From NCBI GenBank assembly GCA_024349245.1, contig JALDNG010000020.1, positions 8,135,001 through 8,199,000 of the forward strand: a DNA stretch of 64,000 nt, given 5' to 3'. The notes below the pieces were generated by a model. The model did no database searches and had not been told where the DNA came from. It was given only the letters and a program-made list of their open reading frames with translations. The stretch comes from Neodontobutis hainanensis. Lineage: Eukaryota > Chordata > Actinopteri > Gobiiformes > Odontobutidae. The stretch's first letter is position 1, and every line of letters begins with the position of its first letter. Both the position numbers and the translations under genes were made by a program. Below are positions 11,361-21,304 of this stretch, one piece after another.

Positions 11361-13438
11361 TTACTGACAGCAACTGGGCTGTTTCTTCTTTGATGAACCG
11401 TTTATATTACTTGAGTTGCTGTTTATCCCTAAAAACAGATTAAGGAACACAAATAGGTGTTTAACTCTGTATTTCTAGGTGCAACAGTAGTATAAGTTGA
11501 GTAATTGTTTGAATACTCACTGACAACATCTCCAATTTTCCTCGACCCACTTTTCTCCAACTCTGCTAGAACATTCATCTCAAAAGCCAATGATGCCACT
11601 CGAAAGAAAAACTCTTTTACATTTTCCCCTACGGCAAAAGACAAATACTGACTGTAAAACTGTATTTTTAAACACATGTTAATTCAAGGAAAGAGATTTT
11701 ATAATATAACAAAGATAAACATGCAAAAGTTTACAAAATATAAACCATAAATGTACAATAGGTTTTGTTCAGCAAATTCACATTTCAGTGTTTTACAAAC
11801 TAACCTGTTAGTGATGAAACAGCCCAATATTCAGCACTCATCTCCTGTGCAACTTTGAGGGCATCTTGTTCAATTTGAGAATACTGTGCTGGTGACTGTA
11901 AGGAGACAAGCCGTAACAAAAAGATTCGGTAAACTGAATAAAACAAACGCAACAAAACGGGTTGAAATCCGAAATGACATCTACATGCCCCACTGGTGAC
12001 CATGTACAAATACTTTGGGGTTGCTGAGGGAGGAAGAGGCACACATTCCTGAGGTTTGAGCCAGGACATAAAATGTGCTGCTGGCATCAATCCAAACAAC
12101 TCACATCTGACTTTAGTAAAAAAAACTGTTCTCAGGCACGTCCTCCTCCAACTGTTAAAGACTTACACTGAGGTCTTTCTTTGTTCCAACAATAAAGAGT
12201 TGAACACTGGTGGGGTCGTTTTCTTTTAAGGCGTCTTCCAGCCACTGCCTGCAGACAAAGACAACTGTAAATCTCTGGGCTTGGACCAGAAAGTCTAAAC
12301 AACACAACTTAATAAATGGTCTTACCTTGTATGACCCAATGATGCGACATCATTTAAATCAAACACAATTATTACAACTGCAAGAGAAGAAAGCATTACA
12401 CTAAATTAAATGCTATGTCACAGATTGTATACAGAGAGACTAATAACTTCATGCACAGCTTTTGACCCTAAAAGCATTTTGGTTTAGTTTACTGCAAATG
12501 AGATGCAGTTTATGTGTTGTTGCCGTCTGATCCAAGCCTTACCCTGGGCACCTCTGTAGTATGTAGAAGCAATGCACTTGAACCGTTCTTGGCCTGCAGT
12601 GTCCCACCTGTGAAAACAAGACAAAACAGGGAGTAACTGGGAGTAAGTCACTTTACTGTGTCACTTAAAATAAAGGAAGCATTGACTTACAGCTGTAAGC
12701 TAAAAGGAACACCAAACACCTCAAAACGCTCCATCTCAAAGTCAACTCCAATTGTTGCTTTGTAGTTCTTGTCAAAAGTATCCTTACAAAATCTGTAAGA
12801 AGATAGCAGCATATACATCATATTAAAGAAAAGGGTGATTGACAAAGTTAAAAAATAAAACCTGGCTTTTATTGGTTAACTAAAAAAACAGAAAATTTTT
12901 TATTAATTTTTTCATTTTTTTTTTTCATTTTTGCACATATTGCAGAGATAACTGTGGTCCAATTATCCATTAAAACTTCCTCATACTCTTGCCAAAGTTA
13001 AGGTTATGTATTTACAACAGCTGTGCAAATCACTGCTTACCTATTAATCAGGCATGTTTTCCCCACAGCAAGATCACCCACAACTATGACCTTAGAGATT
13101 TTAAATCTGATCAGAGGGAAACACTCACATGTAAATATGAACAACCAAATAGACATTAACTATACTTATTATATATTAGTTAATATACAATGCACAGGTC
13201 ACTGCTTACCCCACAGTACCAGTGCGCTGCTCCTGACAGGCAGTCTTTACTTTATTATTGAAATCCTCCTTTGTGTGGAGAGCCGCCTCTTTTCTGAAAT
13301 ACTGGAGCAAGAACAAGTCAATCGCACAAGTTCACACAAGCCAAGCCGTCTGATAAAAGCTGAAGCGGTGGTGGGACATGTTACCTGAGGGAGCTGTGCG
13401 ATAACACGGTCCCGTCTGACTGGGGGAAGGACACTCAT
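11361..13438 (-). CDS. rab34: Ras-related GTPase Rab34
   Basis: Ten exons: 13438-13385, 13301-13210, 13106-13041, 12792-12691, 12607-12543, 12377-12326, 12248-12167, 11895-11805, 11628-11521 and 11428-11361. They give 780 nt and 259 aa, the human RAB34 length. The N-terminus MSVLPPVRRDR matches the RAB34-specific lead. GTPase motifs are the P-loop GDLAVGKT (59-66), the switch I threonine in ATIGVDFEMERF, switch II WDTAGQE (106-112) and TKKD (166-169) in place of NKxD, as in the family. The C-terminus ends SCCQ, with a cysteine pair for geranylgeranylation. Rab34 acts in Golgi/lysosome positioning, macropinocytosis and ciliary vesicle formation. An in-frame ATG at 13459 would add seven residues; 13438 is preferred because it aligns with the human start and length. 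A noncoding first exon probably ends at 14104. Confidence 0.95.
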
Positions 13439-14103
13439 GGCTGACACACGGACAGACATGGAGCCTGCAAGTAAAATAAAATAAAAAAAAATGTAATAAA
13501 TGTGTTCATGAAGGGGAATAGTGCACACTTGGCATTCAAAACACATTTCAGTCACATTTGTAATAAGATCAATGTTAGTAAATACATTCACACAATCAAG
13601 TCAAACAGATTTGTGCATTTATTTAAAAAAAAAAAAAACAGATTGCTTGTCAGAGTTTAGGATCTTCAGCTACAGCTTGTGTGTCTCAAACTTTCCACTA
13701 GCATTAAACTCTGTCCCGTTATGGTATGGTAGTCTACTTTCCGAAATGACAGAAGCAGACCTGTGAAAAGCACTAAAGAAGGAACGATTACCCAGTGTTG
13801 CCCACTAAATGACTCACTAAACTGAAAACACCAGACGCAGAGTTAGACCAGACAACTGTAATCACTGCTGATCCACTTAAAAGTAGGTGTCTGAGGTTTA
13901 ATCTCTTTGTTCATGAAAAAGACTAGAAAAGTTGGATCAATGTTTGACTTAAAACTGCAGCCAACAAAGCTACACTGAATCAACTCTAATTCGTAGCCAC
14001 CGCTAAAGTCTTGGGTTGGTCAAAGAATGCCCCATGCTACACTACGATAACTTTAAAACCAGCGTTTAGCTTCCTCGTGCTAAAAAAGAAAAAGGATACT
14101 TAC

Positions 14104-14270
14104 GACACGGGATGGTTGCCTCAGTTTTTCTCCTCCACTCTTTCTCGAGATTTCCTCCCAGAAATTAGTTACTGTAACGTGGCTGCATTACTGTGCTCCT
14201 GGTGGTGTTTCCAGTGAATGGAGAATAAACGACCCTCGGAAGTTGAAGAGGAGCAGTCTGCTCTGCGGCA
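14104..14270 (-). other. rab34: Probable noncoding first exon and promoter of RAB34
   Basis: On the minus strand CCGTGTC is followed by GTAAGTATCC, a near-ideal donor at 14103-14102. Splicing to the acceptor before 13464 joins a 5' UTR exon to the first coding exon, which begins only five bases before an ATG. The outer limit is approximate. On the minus strand around 14309-14322 the sequence CCAGCAGAGGGACG is one base off a CTCF core. Confidence 0.5.
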
Positions 14271-14552
14271 GGGGCTGCTGACTCAGTTCAAGGGATTTCT
14301 GCCGTAATTTTGGCCTACTGACGTCCCTCTGCTGGAGAAAACGAGGAAGGGCCGGAAGCTGTGGTCCAGCAAGTTAACCAAACCCACCTATATGTGGTTA
14401 TCCCCGAAACGTCCCCCTTTTTCATTTTACAGTCATTTGCGTTTTTATGTTTAAACCAACTAGAAAATACGATCACAAAACAGTAAGGCAGTGCCCTCAG
14501 TAAGACTACAATAGGCTTATATTTGTTTTAGATCCCAGGTTTCAGTTCATGA

Positions 14553-14566
14553 CCACTAGAGGGCGT
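14553..14566 (+). promoter_or_regulatory. CTCF-like motif
   Basis: CCACTAGAGGGCGT matches 13 of 14 positions of the degenerate CTCF core (CCASYAGRKGGCRS). It lies between the RAB34 promoter and the likely end of TLCD1. Motif evidence only. Confidence 0.4.
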
Positions 14567-14578
14567 CGAAAGATGTTT

Positions 14579-14584
14579 TTTATT
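14579..14584 (-). terminator. Candidate polyadenylation signal for TLCD1
   Basis: TTTATT here is AATAAA on the minus strand. It is the first canonical signal I found beyond the TLCD1 stop and implies a 3' UTR of about 1 kb, ending some 300 bases before the RAB34 promoter. A variant ATTAAA overlapping the stop itself is too early to be credible. Confidence 0.3.
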
Positions 14585-15567
14585 CGGAATAACAGTCAAT
14601 CCAAAATATAAGGCCTCTAAAACAACTGGGAAGCCCACAAGATAGAAAGTACATTATTGTGTTGTCTTCAGAAGCACACAGTAATAGTTCTAGTACATTT
14701 TTACGTTTGTTTTTGTTTGTGTTTTTAGAAAAAGCATAGTAGTAAAGGCACTAAACAGATATAAGGTCAGACATGTAAATAAAGCACTCATTTGGTTTGA
14801 AAATGCTATTGGCAACACATCATTTATGATGTAAAATTTAAATTCAGTTTGTCCTAACCCTTACAGGACAACATGTATTATTGAAATATACCAAAAGCAA
14901 TGCACAGTTAAGGATACCATTCTCTGTAGTGACAGTGATGCTTGTGCTGCTATCTCCATTTATAAATCGCTCTAATGGGCCAAATATTTAGAAGGAAGGT
15001 AGAAACACCTCTACTCACACTATAGATTAGGTGTCGCCCTGCAATGTTGTATTTACTATTTCCTTGACAGAACTGTCCTATCAACCACACACGGTATTAT
15101 AGGAACACACTAGACTTTGCAATATGCCCAAAAACATACTTGTTGTTAGAGCTAACATTTAAAAAGCTTGTTTACCCATGAGTACAACTGACTGTTTTTT
15201 CTTGTCACTGCTCAACGAACAGTAATGTATTCCATAAGAATATTTGGCAGCGTTGGAAAAGTTTGTTGTCAGTAAGGAATGTAGCAATATGTGATGTGGT
15301 TTTGAAAAATAATTGTTCTATGTCTATCACTAGGACAAGATAAAAAATATTAAGTCACTCAAGAACTTGAGGGAGTTAAAAAGTGACACAATGTCTATTA
15401 CAGGACACGTTTTGGACATTCCATCTCTCTTTAGCAGTGACACTTGAAGCAAAATGGTCGACACAAGGAATGGCATCAGTTAATTACAAAAAAGGCAGCA
15501 TGTAAATTCCTTCCTCAGAAAAAAATAAATGGTGATATTTCTTTGCAGTGATTTCAAGCCTGTACAT

Positions 15568-17945
15568 TTAATCAGAGAGAAACTTTTGGGAGTTGTTGTT
15601 GTGCGTTCCATTTTGCGCAAAGTAGCTCTTGCTCCGAGGTAAGAAGTCAGAGCGTAGCAGGCGGTAGAAATAAACAAGTATCATAATATTCATCACACCA
15701 ATGCTAAAAAGAAAATATCCGGCATGGTCCAGCTTGGAGAAATTGTAACTGATGTACCAGGTGAGGTAGAACTGGGTGAGCAGCCGGAAAACCACATATG
15801 TGATTAGGTTGACCACTTTGTTGATTTGGTACAGGGGCGTGGACTGAGCCCCCGCCAGCTTCAAAATCAGTCGTAGGTGCAGGGTGATGCTGTTGACCTC
15901 TACAAAGAGAGCGACGACGGCGCCAGCCACATACAGCTGAGTGTAGAGCGCGTACAGAAAGGAGCCAATCACCTGAGGAGAGACAGGAAGATGTGTTAAG
16001 GCCAAAAACAAATGCTAAAAATAGTAGGTGACACCCTTTTCTTCTTACCAGCGCATGGTGTAGGAGGAATTCCCATGATTCCCTTGCATACCCAGTGAAA
16101 ATAATATCAAATGCATCCTGCACAAAGTACCCTGAGCAGAAAGAGAAAAACTAAGTAAAACACGTGGCTGCTACGACTCGAGGTCCTATACCTGATTTCC
16201 TTTGTGTCTTAAATATATGTCACCTGCAAGTTTTGGAGGACTTTTGAATAAAGTGTATCTAAATATCTTGCACAAAGTTACTTGTCATAACAAATCCTCT
16301 GATTATATTTAGAAGATAAAAACAAAACAAAACCCAACATAACCATGGCAATCAAGCTGTGCCAATCTTAATCAGCTTGAGGTATTCAAGTGACTAAGGC
16401 TTCTTTTGTGCCACGGAATGACTGGCACGCTCCTGTCAGTGAGAGACACAACAAGTGGATGGCCTCAGTGGGACTAGTAGCTGCATGCTGTTGTCAAGGC
16501 AGACCTCCACAGATTTGTGCCCTCATGGTAACACAAAGATGCACATGAGACCTACAGTAAGTGCACACAGCTCAACCAGACAAGCAAGTCTATCGGCGAA
16601 CTTGTTGGGTTTCTATGGTGATTTAGAGGAGACGCCCATTCTATTACTTGTAGAACTGGGTAAGCTGGGTGTGAACTTTTTGTTCTTTCACTGACAGATC
16701 TCTACTCCAGCAAAAAAAAAAAAACCCTTAAGGACAGACATTTCTGCTTCTGTATTCAACAAAGTACAGATTCCTTTACTTACCTGATGAAACGCAGACA
16801 AGCAGGTAGGACAGAGGCGTGTGGTACAGGTGGATGTCATTCAGCGTCTCAGGCCAGACCAACACACTGGAGAGGGACACATGTTATGGATAGATGGGTC
16901 TGTAAAGGCTTCATATACATGGGCTCACTCCTGGAGAGAAAAGCCTGACTAAGCAGAAACAATTCATATCAGCAGATGTATTTGGTCAACTGATCAAAAG
17001 ACATCCATTTAGTTGTTACCAATTCTGGATTTTCAGGTTTAACCGTTATGTTATTAGGCCATAGGTCCCTCACGTTGGTAGCATAAGTGACATTGTGTAG
17101 CATGGCAGGAACACCTTAAAAAGAAGAGCTTATCTAAGTGTTACCTCCCTATCTAAACAAAACACAGGGCCAGTTTTGTTAATGTATAATATATGTAAAG
17201 CAAGGTTGGGGTTGAAGTTGGATGAAAATGAGAATAAAATCACTAAAAAGTAACTTATCTTGACTAAAACTTTAAATCAGCGATTGTCTGGAAATGCTTA
17301 TTAGTCCCAACAGTCCTCTTTCTAAAGGATTTTTTTTTCTTTTTGAGGATGAATCATTGGGTTCCCACCCTATAAAATAATTTTCTCACAAGAGCTGTTT
17401 AGACATCAGGTTTTTCCAGTTGATTCTCTTTTGACTGCTGTTTGGGAGTTCAAATCTATTGTTTCCAACAAACGTCTGTCAACAGTAGCCTATACATGTA
17501 CTGTACCAAAAAAAGATTTGTGTGCTTTATAGTGTACAGAGGCATTTCCCCTCCCAACTCAAAATGCCATTGTGTCCTTCGTCCCCTGACCCTGTCTGAA
17601 AATGCCCTTTTCCCTCTGCTGCCTGTTCAGCCTGCCACAGGCTGTCACTGCCCACACACACCCCACAGAGAAGCATCATGTGCACTCTGAATAGACAATG
17701 GTATCCCAGTGTTTGACTGGCCAGATGGATACTTACCAGGTCAAGGCCCATGTCCCAGTGAGCAGTGAGTGCACCATAGACACGGAGAGGTTCCTCCACC
17801 TCCAGGACCGGAACTTGTCCTGTTGGACCACCTTTGGTACTGGCAGTCTTTGAAGGAAGTGGTCAGCCAACCTAAAAAACAGAGCGCACACCAGAACTGA
17901 GGGGCCTGGGTGCCCCCTGAGAACAGGAAGCAGAGCCTCCATCAT
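15568..17945 (-). CDS. tlcd1: TLC domain-containing protein 1
   Basis: Four exons, 17945-17737, 16866-16784, 16131-16049 and 15972-15568, give 780 nt and 259 aa (human TLCD1 is 247). The protein is a multi-pass membrane protein with hydrophobic segments near residues 11-30, 55-72, 90-106 and several in the last exon. TLC-domain hallmarks are visible: FRSWRWRNL before the second segment, YFVQDAFDI, WEFLLHHAL with the paired histidines, LFVEVNSI, and the closing YRLLRSDF typical of TLCD1. TLCD1 and its paralogue TLCD2 affect plasma-membrane phospholipid composition and fluidity; no catalytic activity is certain. Synteny between RAB34 and NEK8 selects TLCD1 over TLCD2. Two adjacent ATGs (17945, 17942) could serve as start, changing only one residue. 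Confidence 0.93.
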
Positions 17946-18386
17946 TTGCCCCCAGCACCCGTATTCTCCCCTCTATATGTCTCTTCTACTTTGGTTCTCT
18001 TTGCCTGTGTACTTTGCAGTCAGCGCAGGGACGGACGGATATGCGCGGTATGTGATGGGAGTGTTTCCCAAGTCCAGGGGTCTCCAGAATGAGGGACACT
18101 GCCGTTGCAAGAGACGTTGTTTTCCAAAATCACTTTCCGCGGAGTTAATATCCAAATCATGTAGTGGGTTCTTTCTTCCCGTGCTTTAAGCGTCATGAGC
18201 CCAAAATAAAACGTGCTGGTAAGATTCGTAACATGGCCACGCGACGCTCTGTATCTTGTTAGGATATGGTTCTCTCAACCCGCCTGAGCGAAGAGCTGGA
18301 GGAGTGGTGTGGAGGCTGCGGGGTGGGCTCTATTGCTCTTGCGCTAACTCCCCTTCTTGCACAGAATCGTAGAAACAAGGTGGGGC

Positions 18387-18442
18387 ACAGACTGAGATCA
18401 AATTACGCAATGTACACATTGCGTAATTGAATCTCAGTCTGT
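18387..18442. repeat. Near-perfect inverted repeat, 27-bp arms, 2-nt spacer
   Basis: The arm at 18387-18413 pairs with 18416-18442 at 25 of 27 positions; the two mismatches are adjacent, near the middle of each arm. Only AC separates the arms. Transcribed from either strand it would fold into a tight hairpin. It lies upstream of TLCD1. Confidence 0.9.
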
Positions 18443-19176
18443 CAGTAACAAGTGTGATTTTGATTCATAACAGGTCGATTCCTAGCAATTTTAGGTGTCA
18501 GGGTATGTTGTGCGTCAGTCAATTTTTATTTAAGTGGTTGTGCTCCAAGCATGCACATATGTCAGAAACAAATGTAAAAATATGGAAAATATATATTTTA
18601 TTCAGACAAAAAAAGTCACTAATATACATAGCTGAGCTTCAACAATATAGGCTATACATCTTGCGCATTAGACAACGTAGTTATTATTCATATAATAAAA
18701 CAGGCTAAATAATAGGCCAATATAACACAATATATGCTCTTTTAACAACAAAAACTTTAGATCAGAGTGCTTTTACGTGTATCGTAGGAAAGGTTAAAGC
18801 AAGAGCATTATGGACCCTGTTTTCAAGGTGAAGGCTTTTCGCTTCTGATTCCAAGAGTCTTGATCAATTCTGAGTTCAACAGGTAAAAGATCTGAACTAA
18901 TATCACAAGTGATATACGTTTGAAACAGTCACGTGGTGTGTGTCAAACGAAGATCTGCAATAAACTAATGAAGCTTCGAGTGATGAACCTTTTTCGATAC
19001 AATTGTGTTGAAAATGTTCTTTGCTTCAGAAAGCTTCTTGGGTGTATTTTTAAAATTTACTACAATATATCTGGCTGCTCAGGGTTCAAGAAGCTGTATC
19101 TGGCCATGCTTATACTAGACTACATGATTTTTAGACTGAATAATTAAACACGTGTAAGTCTCATGGTTCTGATCCA

Positions 19177-19190
19177 CCACTAGATGGCAC
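19177..19190 (+). promoter_or_regulatory. CTCF-like motif, full consensus match
   Basis: CCACTAGATGGCAC fits every position of CCASYAGRKGGCRS. It is placed between the divergent TLCD1 and NEK8 genes. Binding is inferred, not shown. Confidence 0.45.
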
Positions 19191-20969
19191 TAATGCCTCA
19201 CAGACAGGCCACACGTCTCTCTTAGTTTATAGGTTTTCTGCAGTTCTCTTTTTACCCTCAAGGTGGCTCTTCTGACGAGGCACCATAGCGAGGCACACAT
19301 TTTTTGGCACTGAGTTACTAAGAGAACATTTGTGCAAGACCATTCCCGGTTATTAAAAATTATAAGTGAAGTAATAATTAAACAACAAAACAATGTTTCA
19401 TAAACAAATTGTAACAAAATACGTAACAGAGAAACGAGGGCAGAGAAATAGTTGGATATTTTCTCATGTCAGTAACTTGAATCACAGTGTAGGAAATACA
19501 CAGGCTATAACTCATTTGTGTAGAATCCTGTTAAATAAAACACACTGTGGGTCTCAAAACAAAGTAACGCAATACAACTGTTTGTGTTTCTGACAATGGG
19601 TTTTGTGTTCATTAAAAAAACAATTGGGAAGATTTGTAAAGTAGCACAGTTTTGGAAAGCGTTAGTTACCAAAATATCAACACAGAGCTGTTCAACCTTT
19701 GAAACAGGTCCTTCAGCACATAGGCATAATTCAATGAAGGCAGTAATCAATGAGTCTTTGTCTGTCCTTACAGGCCTACAAAACAATTCAAGCAGTCATT
19801 CATGACTAACTGTATCTGATTTTGTTTCTCCCATGCAAATCCTGTACGTAACTAAAGAAACACACTGTGTCTGAAGATGATAAACAGAAACGAAAGCATC
19901 ACCCACTACTTCTTGCTGACGAAGCCATATGTCTTATGAAATGAATGCTGGATAATGCTCTTCAGGCAAAACTTCATACCTGGGGTTAAGCATCAGTTTC
20001 ACTTTTCCACAGATTACGTTCTTAGACATTAACTATTGTGTCTGTAGACAAAATCTGCCTCTGAAAGATGACAGGAGCACAAGGCCAAATATGTCACTAA
20101 GCTGGTCTAAGTGAGTGCTGCAAGGCTCCTTTCGCCCTACCATTGTGAGATATTATATTCCTGAGAAAGAGCATCATGTCTTTCCTCTCAGGGTATAGTT
20201 ACATAGAGATTATAACTTGTGGTGAAATATTTCAATTTTGAATGGATGATAACAGTTCAGATGTAAGGAGTAGTGCATAATTCTTCTCTGTATGTATCAA
20301 TTACTATGGTCCCGTTCAAGACAGACAGACAAACAGTAGCTTACTTGTCCAGCATATTCCTGAGACCTTTAATAAATAGGTGACTCCATTTTGGATGAAA
20401 ATTCCTACACATTCACTTTGCCTGTGTAAAGTAGAAAATGTTGTGCAATTGTAAAACACTACAGACCATTCCCTACTGCCCCAGAGTTTCTTGACTGTAT
20501 CACTCATAATGGCTTCCTATGCAAGTACCTTTTATGTAATAAAAATTAATGTTCAATTTTATTTAAGAAATTGGCACAACAGTGAATTGGTTGTTGTTTT
20601 CATTTGTTTGTATAATGTAGTGTGACAATTTACCAGATACGGGCTAAGTTGCCACACTTGTCTTTGTATTTAGATGCCTATAAGTTTATACTAAAGCAAC
20701 ATAGTAAAATGAAAGGAATAGATAATACATAGCTTATACTTTTTAGAATTTCTGTTGCTTTGTAACTCTATGATGTAGGCCTATTTATCCCCAAAAACAT
20801 GTCCCCAGTCCCTATCCAAAAAAGTCAAAGTAAATATTTTTGGTTGGTTGTTAATCTATTAGAAGTAGTGTAACCAGAAGTAACTACAGACAACTCTACC
20901 CCAAACTCATTATTATTTGAAACCAATGATTGTATACATTAAGTATTAAACAAATACATTTTCAAAGCA

Positions 20970-21185
20970 CGCCTCCCTAGGGAGGTGTTCCGGGCATGTC
21001 CCACCGGGAGGAGACCTCTGGGAAGACCTAGGACACGCTGGAGGGACTAGGCCTGGGAACGCCTCGGTATCCCCCGAAAGAGCTGGAGGAAGTGTCTGGG
21101 GAGGGGAAGTCTGGGCTTCTCTGCTTAGACTGCTCCCCCCGCGACCCGGCCCCGGATAAGCGGTAGAAGATGGATGGATGGATGG
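20970..21185 (+). mobile_element. Rex3/RTE-like LINE tail with target-site duplication
   Basis: The sequence matches the widespread teleost LINE 3' end, with a degraded RT C-terminus (remnants of GRRPLGRPRTRW and PPEELEEV), a very short 3' UTR and a terminal GATG repeat. It is flanked by an exact 12-bp direct repeat, ATTTTCAAAGCA, at 20958-20969 and 21186-21197: a target-site duplication marking a single retrotransposition event. Assignment to Rex3 rests on recalled family features (RTE clade, GATG tail). The insertion ends about 120 bases before the NEK8 start codon. Confidence 0.8.
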
Positions 21186-21262
21186 ATTTTCAAAGCAGGC
21201 TTCATCAAGCGCTTGGCACCAGATTTTTGTCCCTCGTTTGATCCTGTAGTACAGCGGTGACG

Positions 21263-21275
21263 GTTGCCTGGAGAC
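21263..21275 (+). promoter_or_regulatory. X-box-like RFX site in the NEK8 promoter
   Basis: GTTGCCTGGAGAC fits the RFX half-site GTTGCC followed by an imperfect second half (GGAGAC against RGNAAC). It lies 29 bases upstream of the NEK8 ATG. RFX factors drive many cilium genes through such sites, and NEK8 is a cilium kinase, so the match is functionally plausible but untested. Confidence 0.4.
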
Positions 21276-21304
21276 GGCGGAAACGTTTGGGCACAGCAGC
21301 TGCG

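Larger units (their letters stand above)
18210..20957. other. Intergenic between TLCD1 and NEK8
   Basis: The TLCD1 promoter side (about 17950-18370) is relatively GC-rich. A near-perfect hairpin lies at 18387-18442 and a CTCF-like motif at 19177-19190. The remainder is AT-rich with no supported gene; open frames here stay below 95 codons and lack splice or family support. Confidence 0.45.
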
